Assembly: GCF_034180645.1 (NCBI RefSeq) | Contig: NZ_JAXFNY010000006.1 | Coordinates: forward strand, 1 to 64,000 | Source: Mobiluncus sp034180645 | GTDB lineage: Bacteria > Actinomycetota > Actinomycetes > Actinomycetales > Actinomycetaceae | Reading direction: 5' to 3' | DNA length: 64,000 nt | Shown here: positions 34,866 through 44,200 of the stretch, one piece after another | Layout of the letters: each line of letters opens with the position of its first letter | How positions within the stretch are numbered: position 1 is the first letter of the stretch | Notes under the pieces: model-generated | What the model was told of the DNA's origin: nothing | Database searches by the model: none | Seen by the model: the letters and a program-made list of their open reading frames with translations, nothing else | Made by a program: the position numbers and the translations under genes

Positions 34866-35852
34866 TTAGCTGGAAGATTCCTCAATGTCAGTTTGGGCTA
34901 ATGTACTGACAATATCGGTATAAATCCCATCAACACCAAGGGAAACTAGACGTTGATATGAGGAAGTGTCATTCACCGTCCACACATAAACCGGACAGCC
35001 TAGGGTGTGCGCGGCCGCCACAAACCGTGGGGTCACGATTTTCACCCCCCGGATACTTTCCGGTACTGCCAGCGCACAGTGAAAATCCCTGAGTAGACGC
35101 GGCACAATACCGAAGCGATAGAGCCGTTCCAAATGGCGTTTTTCCGCTAACCCCGCCATCACGCGGTGAGCGTTGGCTTCGATTTGAGCCATTGCCGCGG
35201 TTCCCCGCTCTACTAGGGAAAAGAATGCGTCAGGGGAAATGTCTATGCTACGAATCTCCGGGCGGGTTCGCCTCACCAAACCGGAGGAAGCTCCCCCCCA
35301 GATTCGCACAACGTCTCGCGCTCCCGGTAAAAAGCCACACACCGGTCCCAGGTGCCGGGCCATTCGCCAGACTCGGCGGGCTGAAAAGGACGCCAAAGCG
35401 AGACGCTCCAAGTCACGGCGCCCTTGTAAGACGCGTAGCGTACCGGGGACAACCGCATCTGTTTTAGCATCAATATTCAAGTAAATGTCGGGGTATCGGT
35501 CCAGAAACTCTTCCAGGTTCAAAGGCCGCTCGCCGTTAGGCAGTTGATGACGGCACAGTTGCGCCCACGTGACTTCGGCAATGGTTACTTCCCCATCGAC
35601 CGCGTGCCACATCGGGTCATGGCTGATGACAGGAATCCCATCGCTGGTGGCATGAATATCAGTTTCCAGCCCAGCTACTGACCCGCAAGAAACAGCCCAG
35701 TCAAAGGCAGCCCGCGAATTTTCCGGAACCGAACACCCCACAGCCGCGCTGGCAGACACCGCTGATCCACGGTGAGCCAACAGCACCGGCCGATGGCGCG
35801 AAACAGGGAAAACAGGAGCGGGTCGCAAAATCAGGCGTGAATCTAGGAGCAA
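34866..35852 (-). CDS. glycerophosphodiester phosphodiesterase
   Basis: Hydrolyses glycerophosphodiesters to glycerol 3-phosphate and an alcohol. 328 residues; the GDPD TIM barrel begins near residue 22 with LLAHRGSA, then VPENSRAAF, GLETDIHATSDG and VISHDP supply the catalytic His pair and the metal-binding Glu/Asp. The C-terminal VWTVND and GVDGIYTD are typical. No signal peptide. The TTG start overlaps the M23 gene by ten bases and has no ribosome site; the true start could be a few codons later, but before HRG. Probably translated by coupling. Confidence 0.88.
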   Translation of the reverse strand: MLLDSRLILRPAPVFPVSRHRPVLLAHRGSAVSASAAVGCSVPENSRAAFDWAVSCGSVAGLETDIHATSDGIPVISHDPMWHAVDGEVTIAEVTWAQLCRHQLPNGERPLNLEEFLDRYPDIYLNIDAKTDAVVPGTLRVLQGRRDLERLALASFSARRVWRMARHLGPVCGFLPGARDVVRIWGGASSGLVRRTRPEIRSIDISPDAFFSLVERGTAAMAQIEANAHRVMAGLAEKRHLERLYRFGIVPRLLRDFHCALAVPESIRGVKIVTPRFVAAAHTLGCPVYVWTVNDTSSYQRLVSLGVDGIYTDIVSTLAQTDIEESSS

Positions 35853-36667
35853 ATCTGATTGACGAACCGAGCACCATGACGCTTCATCCAGCCCATTGGA
35901 TCGACAGATTCCTTGTCAGAATTACGAATCTCAAAGTGCAAGTGTGCTCCAGTAGAGCGTCCGGTCGAGCCCACTCCGGCGATAACTTCTCCGGCTTTCA
36001 CCTCATCGCCTTCGTGTACATAGATTCCGTTGGCATACATGTGCAGGTAGCGGGAATAAAACACCTCACCATCCTGAACATGTTTGACAGTAATTGTGCC
36101 AGTAGACCCAAGCATTCCCGCTTCCGTCACTATTCCATCAGCGACTGCGTAAATATTCGTGCCGGTAGGAGCGGAAAAATCAACTCCCTCGTGCATCAAT
36201 CGAGTACCGGTCACCGGATTAATGCGCATCCCCCACGGAGAGGTGAACGTGTAGCTGCCCGACAACATCGGCCATAAGAGGAGGTATTCTTCCGGGGCAG
36301 CGGCAGAGTCACCGTTGGCAGATCCCTGTGCAGCACACTTACCCAAAGCAGAGGCCTCCACCACTCGAGAGCGAGAACTGGCAGGAACTGCGTTTAAGTC
36401 GGAATCGTAACCGGTAATACCGCTGGCTTTAGCCACAACAGACAGCAGAGTCTGATTGGTACTGAAGTCAAAATTTGGGGAAGCAATGGACAGGTTAGGG
36501 GAAACCATCCCGGACAGCGGCGCGACTACGGTGATGGCTGAAACTACACCCAGAAGTATCAGGCGCGGAGCGTTGAAAACATGAGCTTCCCTACTAATAT
36601 GAGCGGACTGAGCGCGGTTACGCAATTCACGCGCTTCCCGACGAGTGCGAGGCCTTTCGCTTTCCAC
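35843..36667 (-). CDS. membrane-anchored M23 (LytM-type) metallopeptidase
   Basis: 274 residues. A basic N-terminus (RPRTRREARELRNR) and one membrane segment (about 35-58) place the catalytic domain outside. The zinc site of M23 is complete: HEGVDFSA (first His and Asp) and GAHLHFEIR (HxH), with YSRYLHMY between. The substrate is expected to be peptidoglycan cross-bridges or stem peptides. GTG start with GGAAGG six bases upstream. A good promoter and three phased repeats lie just upstream. Confidence 0.92.
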   Translation of the reverse strand: MESERPRTRREARELRNRAQSAHISREAHVFNAPRLILLGVVSAITVVAPLSGMVSPNLSIASPNFDFSTNQTLLSVVAKASGITGYDSDLNAVPASSRSRVVEASALGKCAAQGSANGDSAAAPEEYLLLWPMLSGSYTFTSPWGMRINPVTGTRLMHEGVDFSAPTGTNIYAVADGIVTEAGMLGSTGTITVKHVQDGEVFYSRYLHMYANGIYVHEGDEVKAGEVIAGVGSTGRSTGAHLHFEIRNSDKESVDPMGWMKRHGARFVNQICS

Positions 36668-36687
36668 GGGTTACCTTCCGACTTTGG

Positions 36688-36725
36688 ATAACAACTCGAG
36701 CTCAAGTTTATAACAACTAGATAAC
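36688..36725 (-). promoter_or_regulatory. three phased GTTAT repeats at the M23 promoter
   Basis: ATAAC on the plus strand (GTTAT on the minus) occurs at 36688, 36710 and 36721, that is 22 and 11 bases apart, so all face the same side of the helix. The first and second lie in AGTTGTTAT copies flanking the imperfect palindrome AACTTGAGCTCGAGTT. Direct repeats at one-turn spacing are typical of OmpR/PhoB-type response regulators such as MtrA. Confidence 0.4.
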
Positions 36726-36734
36726 GATTTGCAA
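36707..36734 (-). promoter_or_regulatory. promoter of the M23 peptidase gene
   Basis: Minus strand: -35 TTGCAA (36729-36734), 16-base spacer, -10 TATAAA (36707-36712). Start near 36700, leader about 33 bases. The phased GTTAT repeats overlap it. Confidence 0.5.
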
Positions 36735-36860
36735 TTAAATGAGCGCATCAATTTTCACTTCAGCAACATTTGTTAACACTAAACGCTTGTTTCCGAAAAA
36801 TACCTGAAAAAGTCGTGCATTTTTGGTCTCAATGGTGTTGCATGAACAGTTTCAGGTTAC

Positions 36861-37895
36861 TCAGAGCAAATCTCGAACCTCTCCAACCAATTCTTCGAGA
36901 ATATCCTCCAGGAAGATTACCCCAATGACTGTCCCGGAATCATCGGGATTGACCACCCCAGCAAGGTGAGTGCCTTGCTTTTGCATCACCCGTAAAGCAT
37001 CCTCCACTTCCATCTGAGGTGTCACGGGAATCAACGACCGAATCCGCCAAGGCTCCAAAGGGTGTTCACGAGATTCTTTCCCTACCGCAATGACATCTTT
37101 GATATGCAGGTATCCGGTAATCTTTCCGGTTTCATCAGTAATCGGAAACCGTGAAAAACCTGTGTGTGCCACGGTCTTTTCCGCTTCTACAGGATTTACG
37201 TCGGCTGGCAAAGTCACCAAGTTCTCCAAACCGACCATCACTCCCGACACAACTTCCGCAGAAAACTCCAGTGTCCCGGAAAGCAACCCCAAGTCATCCT
37301 CCAAAACCCCTTCCTCTCGGGAATTTTCAACGATTGATGACATTTCTTCAACTGTAAAAGTGCTAGCGACTTCGTCTCTGGGCTCTCTGCCAAACAACCT
37401 CACGAACACATTAGCGAAGGCGTTCATAGCATTAACTAACCATCGCATACTGTGCGCAATGACTGTCATGGCGGGACCAAAGAACAACACGAGTGAGGTA
37501 TGCGCACTGACGGACAGATTCTTTGGAATCATCTCTCCCACTACCACGTGCAGGTACAACACAATCAGCAACGCCAATAGTACTGCGACCAGATGGGCGC
37601 TGAGGGGGGGAATCCCCACACGAGCTACTAGAGGCGTCAAGAGATGCGCTAATGCAGGTTCTGCCACCACACCCAATCCAGTCGAAGCCAGCGTAATGCC
37701 TAATTGGCAGGTCGCCAGCATTTCCGAAACATGTTCAACCGCAAAAAGAGCGCCTTTAGCTCCCCTCTTGCCCTCTTTTACTAGCGGTTCAATTTCAGCC
37801 CGACGAGAAGCGGTTATAGCAAATTCGGCTCCCACAAAGAAGCCATTTACAGCCAAAAGAATCAACATAACCAAGAGACTTAGCCAATCATTCAT
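36861..37895 (-). CDS. CNNM/CBS transporter-like protein (shorter paralogue)
   Basis: 344 residues: a CNNM (DUF21) membrane domain (about 1-180, NGFFVGAEFAITASRRAEIE and GVVAEPALAHLL) and a CBS pair (about 200-340). It stops right after the second CBS domain (LEDILEELVGEVRDLL), so the C-terminal CorC_HlyC domain of its neighbour is missing. The family is linked to Mg2+/Co2+ efflux. ATG at 37895 lies nine bases after AGGAGG and overlaps the upstream stop by eight; an in-frame TTG nine bases earlier is less well placed. Confidence 0.9.
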   Translation of the reverse strand: MNDWLSLLVMLILLAVNGFFVGAEFAITASRRAEIEPLVKEGKRGAKGALFAVEHVSEMLATCQLGITLASTGLGVVAEPALAHLLTPLVARVGIPPLSAHLVAVLLALLIVLYLHVVVGEMIPKNLSVSAHTSLVLFFGPAMTVIAHSMRWLVNAMNAFANVFVRLFGREPRDEVASTFTVEEMSSIVENSREEGVLEDDLGLLSGTLEFSAEVVSGVMVGLENLVTLPADVNPVEAEKTVAHTGFSRFPITDETGKITGYLHIKDVIAVGKESREHPLEPWRIRSLIPVTPQMEVEDALRVMQKQGTHLAGVVNPDDSGTVIGVIFLEDILEELVGEVRDLL

Positions 37896-39258
37896 GGCTC
37901 TCAACCTCCTGTGGACGTGTCAGCGTATCAGGAATCGCATGGCGAGTGATACGTACCCGATCGATACGCCGACCGTCCATCTGTTCAACACGCAAAAGGT
38001 ATCCGTTCACCAGGACTGTCTCGCCTTGCGAGGGAATGTGGCCCAGTTCGTTCATAATCAAGCCCCCCAAGGTTTCATAGGGGCCCTCGTCAGGCAGTTC
38101 CACTTTGGTTTGAATCAACAGTTCATCGGGACGGATCAGCCCCGGAACCAGCCATTCACCTTCCACGGGATGATTAATCCCGGCGGCGTGTTGATCGTGT
38201 TCATCCGCGACCTCGCCCACGATTTCCTCGACCGCGTCCTCCAAAGTGACGATTCCCGAAGTGCCTCCGTACTCGTCGACCACCACCGCCGTTTGGCTGC
38301 CGGCATCGCGCAGCAGCACCATCAAATCCGCCAGTCCCATCGTTTCAGGAACCCTGGGGACTTCATACATCAGCGACGATGAAGTGACCACGACTTCACT
38401 GCGGCGTTCATAGGGGACAGATACGGCCCGGCGCAGGTTGGCGAATCCCAGGATGTCATCCAAACCGTCCGGTCCAATCACCGGGAAACGGGAATGCCCA
38501 GTTTCCCGCGCTTTCGCAATGAGGTCATCCGCGGTGTCATCCTGGGTCAGGTAGTGTACCCGCCCACGGTCAGTCATCACGTCTTTTGCCGCCAAGCCGG
38601 AAATATGCACCGAACGGGTAAACAAGGAAGCCGTTGAAACATCGAGCTTACCCGCCTCCGCACTATGACGTACCAAGGCTGCAAGTTCCTGCGCGGAGCG
38701 GGCAGATGACAATTCTTCGGCAGGCTCCACCCCCAGACGGCGTAACACCCAATTAGCTGAACCGTTTAACAAAACAATGATCGGCAAAAATAAAAATGTG
38801 AAGCCTTTTTGGAAACGCACCACTGCACTTGCCGTAGCCAAAGGATCCGACAAAGCCAGGTTTTTAGGAAGCAATTCTCCAAATATCATCGAAAACAGGT
38901 TGGTCAACACTAATGCGACCGCACTACCAACTCCGATGGCAACTCCCAGAGCCATGTGGGTATGCCCCAATCCCCCGGTAATCAGGCGAGCCAAAGCTGA
39001 TTGAGTGGTATATCCCAACAAAATGGTCGTGAGCGTAATCCCCACTTGAGTTCCTGATAGCTGTGTAGACAACTGTGAGATAGCTTTTTTCACTAACCCG
39101 GCACGCTTGTCTCCATTAGCGCAACGCATAGATACCTGAGTGGCATCCACAGCTACAAAGGAAAACTCAGCTGCCACAAACACTGCCGTTGCCAGAGTCA
39201 ATAGCACTCCCACTGCCACCAACAGCCAATCCACCAATATGGGACTCACCTGAACCAC
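37888..39258 (-). CDS. CNNM/CBS/CorC transporter-like protein (full-length paralogue)
   Basis: 456 residues: CNNM membrane domain (about 1-195, with FVAAEFSFVAVDATQV and LVLTNLFSMIFGELLPKNLA), CBS pair (about 215-335, DEYGGTSGIVTLEDAVEEIV) and a C-terminal CorC_HlyC domain (about 350-435). Older annotations call this hemolysin, but the family is tied to magnesium homeostasis. It is followed by an overlapping, shorter paralogue; paired copies suggest a heterodimer. GTG start; a second GTG three codons later is equally possible. Confidence 0.92.
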   Translation of the reverse strand: MVQVSPILVDWLLVAVGVLLTLATAVFVAAEFSFVAVDATQVSMRCANGDKRAGLVKKAISQLSTQLSGTQVGITLTTILLGYTTQSALARLITGGLGHTHMALGVAIGVGSAVALVLTNLFSMIFGELLPKNLALSDPLATASAVVRFQKGFTFLFLPIIVLLNGSANWVLRRLGVEPAEELSSARSAQELAALVRHSAEAGKLDVSTASLFTRSVHISGLAAKDVMTDRGRVHYLTQDDTADDLIAKARETGHSRFPVIGPDGLDDILGFANLRRAVSVPYERRSEVVVTSSSLMYEVPRVPETMGLADLMVLLRDAGSQTAVVVDEYGGTSGIVTLEDAVEEIVGEVADEHDQHAAGINHPVEGEWLVPGLIRPDELLIQTKVELPDEGPYETLGGLIMNELGHIPSQGETVLVNGYLLRVEQMDGRRIDRVRITRHAIPDTLTRPQEVESHE

Positions 39259-39376
39259 CGTCCTCGTGCATCCTCATCGCAGACCGAGGCGAACCGACCC
39301 GTATGAAACTTGAGAACCGGGGTGTGGAACAGAAAAAAAGATAATCGCGGGGTGTCTTGCAGTTTAACCACCTAGC

Positions 39377-39838
39377 TCATTTGCTTGCTTTGGCAGCATT
39401 GATGATTTCCCGACGAACTTTCAGGGAAGGCTGACCGTTAGCGTCAACCAACACCATGCCTAGCCCTCCCGCCAGCGAGGATCCAGCCACCAGACCACGC
39501 AGGTATTCTCTACGTTCCTCTGGGGAATTAGCCGCCCAAACTGGATTATTAACCACACTAATTGGCAGGTTCACTAGTGCCAAAATGAGGGCGCAAATCC
39601 GCGGGGATTTTCCGATAGCCAAGCCCAGCGCGGTTGCTGCCGTGGCGGCTCCAGCCAGACGAGATAACAATTTTGCATCCGAGGTCAACATGGGGGGAAG
39701 CCCAATTTTCTCCAACGCTGGTTCCATCTTTCGGAAACGCTCCACATGGTCTGCAGGATTGCGCAAAGCGTCGAGACCATCATGAATGAAAACCGCCGCC
39801 AGTAGCGGACGTGATATAAACCGCAACAAAGTCCTCAT
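39377..39838 (-). CDS. DoxX-family membrane protein
   Basis: 153 residues. FISRPLLAAVFIHDGLDAL near 8-26 is a DoxX start; hydrophobic segments lie near 5-25, 55-80, 82-102 and 115-135. Members in mycobacteria associate with superoxide dismutase and thiol metabolism; here it is divergent from sigH, an oxidative-stress sigma gene, which fits but proves nothing. No ribosome site precedes the ATG. Confidence 0.8.
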   Translation of the reverse strand: MRTLLRFISRPLLAAVFIHDGLDALRNPADHVERFRKMEPALEKIGLPPMLTSDAKLLSRLAGAATAATALGLAIGKSPRICALILALVNLPISVVNNPVWAANSPEERREYLRGLVAGSSLAGGLGMVLVDANGQPSLKVRREIINAAKASK

Positions 39839-39900
39839 AGTACTATTGTCCCCATTTTTAGACGAATTCGCACTTTTTCAAAACAATTGTTTACCGCTGT

Positions 39901-39925
39901 GGAATAAAAATCCCTACCGCTGGTT
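39901..39925 (+). promoter_or_regulatory. SigH/SigR-type promoter upstream of sigH
   Basis: GGAAT (39901-39905), 17-base spacer, GTT (39923-39925). This matches the GGAAT-N17/18-GTT consensus of SigR in Streptomyces and SigH in mycobacteria, so the gene is probably autoregulated. Transcription would start near 39932, next to an in-frame GTG at 39935 that opens a longer sigH reading frame. Confidence 0.6.
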
Positions 39926-40045
39926 GTAATAGAGGTGAGACAACTTTTGGCAAACACCCTCACTAAATCCGCTTCCCGCCAAGCTGGCACAACGAGTCGA
40001 ACACACCCCGTCCCACTTGTGACTCGCACGCTAGACTGGATGACG

Positions 40046-40636
40046 ATGAGCGAAACAATAGACTCTGTACACCAACATGAGACGTCACCCAAACCGGAAC
40101 AGCGTTTTGAAACGGAAGTTATGCCGTTTTTGAATCAACTCTATTCCGGCGCGCTGCGTCTGACCAGGAACCCGCACGACGCCGAAGACCTGGTTCAAGA
40201 AACCTTTTTGAAAGCCTTTCGAAGTTTCGATTCTTTTCAGGAGGGAACGAACCTCTTGGCGTGGCTTTATCGCATCATGACCAACACTTTCATTAATTCT
40301 TATCGCAAGAATCAGCGTCGTCCGCGCACGGAAACGATGGCTGAGATTACGGATTATCAGCTGGCTCAAGATGATTCCAATCGAGAAGCCCTTTCGGCGG
40401 AGTCTCTAGCTTTGGATCGTCTGGGGACCCAAGATATCCTCGATGCCCTCGATTCCCTACCCGATGAATACCGCGAGGCGGTGTATCTAGCCGATGTGGA
40501 AGGTCTGGCTTACAAAGAAATCGCGGAAATCCTCGATATTCCCTCCGGGACAGTCATGTCCCGTTTGCACCGGGGACGGGCGAAGCTGCGGAAAATGTTG
40601 AGTGAGCGTCTGGAAGCTGAGGTGATGGTGCCATGA
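40046..40636 (+). CDS. sigH: ECF sigma factor SigH/SigR
   Basis: Thiol-oxidative and heat stress sigma factor. 196 residues from the ATG at 40046. Region 2 has RFETEVMPFLNQLYSGALRL and DAEDLVQETFLKAFRSF, then NLLAWLYRIMTNTFINSYRK; region 4 has LDSLPDEYREAVYLADVEG and SGTVMSRLHRGRAKLRKML. These are specific to the SigH/SigR/RpoE group. An ATG two codons earlier (40040) and an in-frame GTG at 39935 (37 extra residues) are alternatives; TAGACT at 40032-40037 could drive a leaderless short form. Overlaps rsrA by four bases. Confidence 0.95.
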   Translation: MSETIDSVHQHETSPKPEQRFETEVMPFLNQLYSGALRLTRNPHDAEDLVQETFLKAFRSFDSFQEGTNLLAWLYRIMTNTFINSYRKNQRRPRTETMAEITDYQLAQDDSNREALSAESLALDRLGTQDILDALDSLPDEYREAVYLADVEGLAYKEIAEILDIPSGTVMSRLHRGRAKLRKMLSERLEAEVMVP

Positions 40637-40908
40637 GCAAAGAAAAACTTGATTCACAGATGTCCCCCGCGTCTGAGTTCGACTGCGACTGCGATACCGT
40701 GACGCAAAATATGCGTGAAATCATGAACGGGGAAATGGACTTGCTCACCGCCCAACATTTCCACGAGCATTTGCGCCACTGCCCGAACTGCCACGAAGAA
40801 TCCCTGCGGGTGGAGCGTTACATCACGTTGCTGCGACAATCCTGCCGCTGTGAAGCCCCGGTTGAACTGCGAGAACGCATCATGATAGAGATTCGTAAAA
40901 TCGGTTAG
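40633..40908 (+). CDS. rsrA: zinc-binding anti-sigma factor, RsrA/RshA type
   Basis: Holds SigH inactive until disulfide stress oxidises it. 91 residues. The ZAS motif HxxxCxxC is present as HLRHCPNC (near 49-56); a further Cys pair lies at the N-terminus (FDCDCD, near 17-21) and more at the C-terminus (SCRCEAP), the layout of redox-sensitive anti-sigma factors. The ATG overlaps the sigH stop (ATGA), ensuring coupled synthesis. Confidence 0.93.
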   Translation: MSKEKLDSQMSPASEFDCDCDTVTQNMREIMNGEMDLLTAQHFHEHLRHCPNCHEESLRVERYITLLRQSCRCEAPVELRERIMIEIRKIG

Positions 40909-41011
40909 CCGCACAGATTTTTCGAAGCACTACAACGCCTCCGGGTTTGCGGGAAGGCCGGGAATGTGTGAAAATAGGCAGGTTGATTACGAACTTCAGA
41001 AGGAGGCTGTT

Positions 41012-41086
41012 ATGTCGAAACGCGGTCGCAAGCGTCGGGCGCGGTCCAAGAGTGCCGCTAATCACGGCAAACGCCCCAATGCTTAA
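41012..41086 (+). CDS. 50S ribosomal protein bL37 (24 residues)
   Basis: A micro-gene: 24 codons and TAA, starting MSKRGRKRRA and ending NHGKRPNA. Half of the residues are Lys or Arg. Length, composition and the GKRPNA end match actinobacterial bL37, found in mycobacterial ribosome structures and often encoded beside sigH-rsrA. The ribosome site AGAAGGAGG is one of the strongest in the window, and a terminator follows 10 bases after the stop. It is below most gene-finder length limits and easily missed. Confidence 0.85.
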   Translation: MSKRGRKRRARSKSAANHGKRPNA

Positions 41087-41095
41087 AGCTTGAAC

Positions 41096-41140
41096 GCGGG
41101 TGCAGGATAGTGAAAACTTCCCGCACCCGCAGTGTTTTTA
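41096..41140 (+). terminator. terminator after bL37
   Basis: Eight-base stem GCGGGTGC/GCACCCGC (41096-41103 and 41123-41130) with a 19-base loop, then AGTGTTTTTA. It ends the sigH-rsrA-bL37 side. Confidence 0.75.
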
Positions 41141-41160
41141 GACTGAAGGACCCGAAACGC

Positions 41161-41199
41161 AGTTTTCCCCGGAAGAAACGATATCTTCCGGGGAAAACT
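41161..41199 (-). terminator. 15-bp perfect hairpin after kgd
   Basis: AGTTTTCCCCGGAAG (41161-41175) and its exact complement (41185-41199) around a 9-base loop, 11 bases after the kgd stop. No T-run follows on either strand, so it would be an I-shaped (tail-less) terminator or an mRNA-end stabiliser. Confidence 0.55.
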
Positions 41200-41209
41200 A
41201 TGACTGCTC

Positions 41210-44200
41210 TTAGCGGGCGAAAGCGCGCGACACTAGGTCAGCGGCCTGTTGCTTGTGTACGGAAGCCAAACCGGTAGAGGGAGCGGCCATCGCCGGGCGA
41301 GACACCACGCGAATCGGTCGGTCGCCGATGAAGACATCCTGGTGTATCTTCAGGAAGCTCCAGACCCCCTGATTTTCCGGTTCGTCCTGCGCCCACACCA
41401 GTTCGGCGTTGGGGTACTGTGCCAAAATCGGCTTCAGATCCTCGTGTAGCGGGTAGTACTGTTCCAAACGCACGATTGCTGTGGTTTTGTCACCTGTCTT
41501 GGCGCGTTCGTCCGCCAAGTCGTAATACAACCGGCCGGTGCAAATCAGCACGCGAGTCACCGCATTGGGATCCAGATTTCCCTGGTCGCCAATGACCCGT
41601 TGGAACTGACCGGAAGTGAAATCTTCCACCGAAGACACCGCCGCTTTCAAACGCAGCAGCTGCTTGGGGGTAAAGACAACCAGCGGGGTCCGCGGCCGAC
41701 GATAGGCCTGCTCACGCAACATATGGAAGTGGTTAGCCGGAGTGGAAGGCTGGACAATCCACATATTGTCCTGAGCGGCCAAACTCAACCAACGTTCAAT
41801 ACGCGCCGAGGAGTGGTCGGGTCCCTGGCCTTCAAAGCCGTGGGGCAGCAACAGCACCAGAGAGGAGTGCTGATGCCACTTCTGTTGAGCCGAACTGATG
41901 AACTCGTCAATCATGGTCTGGCCGCCGAACGAGAAGTCGCCGAACTGGGCCTCCCAGATAGTGAGAGCTTCCGGGCGCTCCACCGAATAGCCGTACTCGA
42001 ATCCTATGGGCGCGTACTCAGACAGGGACGAGTCGTAAATCATGAACTTACCCTGTTTGTCGCTTAAGAATTCCAGCGGGGTCCATTCCTCACCAGTCTT
42101 GAAGTCGTGAGCGACCGCATGACGCTGCACGAAAGTCGCACGACGAGCATCTTCACCGGACATCCGAATGGGAGCGCCCTCCATCAGGATTGACCCGAAC
42201 GCTAACAGCTCACCGAATCCCCAGTCGATATTGCCTTCACGAGACATCTGTTGACGCTTTTTGTAGAGCTTTTCAATCTTGGGGTGCATGGTGAAGCCTT
42301 CGGGGTAATCCACGTGCGCATCGCCGATAGCTTCCACTACATCCCGCGGAATGGCTGAAGTCCAAGCAATCATATCGTCGGACTCGTCGGTCTGAGCGGC
42401 GGGCAGGGTCCAATCCCAATCGTTGCCGCCCTGTTCGCCTTGCCGCGTCGGGGTGTAGCCCTTTTCCTTGGTTTCTTCAAAAATCTTTTCCAGTTTCTGG
42501 TGGTAATCCTCTACTGCCGCTTGCGCTTCCTCATCCGAGAGATCGCCACGACCAATCAGGTTATTCATGTAAACCGTGCGAGTGGTTGGATGGGTGTCAA
42601 TGAGGTGGTACATCACGGGCTGAGTCATCGACGGATCATCGCCTTCGTTGTGCCCGCGGCGACGGTAACAAATCAGGTCAATTATGACGTCCTTGTGGAA
42701 CTTTTGCTGGAAACGGTAAGCCAGACCAGCTACCCGCGTGACCATCTCAGGATCGTCAGCGTTCACGTGGAAAATCGGCACCTGCAAGCCTTTAGCCAAA
42801 TCAGTGCAGTAGTTTGTGGAACGGGCATTGGTCGGAGAAGTCGTGAAACCAATCTGGTTATTCACGATGATGTGCACCGTCCCGCCGGTGGCGTAGGCCT
42901 TGAGCTGGCTCATGTTCAGCGTCTCATAGACGACGCCCTGACCGATGAAAGCTGCGTCGCCGTGAATCAGCACGGGAAGGTAACCGTAGTCGCCCTCGAT
43001 ACCGACTTTATCCTGTTGCGCTCGGACAATGCCTTCAACCACCGGGTTCACAGCTTCCAAGTGGGAGGGGTTAGCCGCGATATAGACGCTGGTGGTCTTG
43101 CCTTCGTAAGACTCGTAGATGGACTCGGTGCCCAAGTGATACTTCACGTCCCCGGAGCCCTGAACCGAACCGGGATCCATGTTGCCTTCAAATTCGGCAA
43201 AGATCTGGTTGTTAGTTTTACCGGCCACGTTCACCAGCATGTTCAACCGGCCACGGTGCGCCATCCCAATGGTCACCCCAGCCAAGCCATCATGAGCGGC
43301 ATCGTCCATAATCCGCAGCATCAGAGGGATTAGCGATTCGCCGCCCTCCAAACTGAAGCGCTTTTGACCGACATACTTGGTCTGCAAGAAGTCTTCGAAG
43401 GCCTGAGCCGCGTTCAAGCGGTTCATAATGGCGTGACGGACTTCTTTGCTCGGCGGCTCGTAGGGACGCTCAATTTCCTCCTGCATCCACGTGCGCTGTT
43501 CGGGGTCTTGAATATGCATGTATTCGATGCCCGCGGTACGAGTGTAGGTATCACGCAGCTGGGTCATGATGTCGCGCAGCTTCATGTCAACATTGTGTTT
43601 GTCGCCCAGTCGTCCCACCGGGAAATACCGATCCAAATCCCAGATAGAAAGACCGTAGGCCCCGAGTTTCAAGTCTGGATGGCTACGCACCCGATAATCC
43701 AGGGGATCCACATCCGCAATCAAGTGTCCACGGGAACGGTAAGCGTGGATGAACCGCGTGATTCGCGCGTCTTTGGACAGCTCCCCGGGCCCGCTGTAAT
43801 CGTTGTTACGCGCCCAGCTGAAAGGCGCGTAGGGAACCTTCATGGAGTCAAAGACACGTTCGTAGAATCCGTCTTCGCCTTTGAGTTTCTTTTCGATTAG
43901 ACCCAGGAAAGAGCCGGACAGAGCCCCCTGAATGACCCGATGGTCGTAGGTCGAAGACATGTGCATAATCTTGCCGATACCGGCCTGAGCCAGCTGTTCT
44001 TCCGAAGCACCGGCCCATTCTGCCGGGTAATTCGTTGCCCCGACCCCGATGATGCAGCCCTGGCCCTGCACCAGGCGAGGCGACGACATGAGGGTACCCA
44101 AGGTTCCCGGATTGGTCAGGGTCACCGTGCAGCCGGAATAGTCTTCCATTCCCAGCTTACCGTCACGAGCCTTTTTCACGAGTTCTTCGTATGCGCGGAC

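Noticed and set aside
37090..38382. 430-codon plus-strand ORF opposite the two CNNM genes
   Set aside because: Antisense shadow of two well-supported paralogues; Ser/Thr-rich and without domains.
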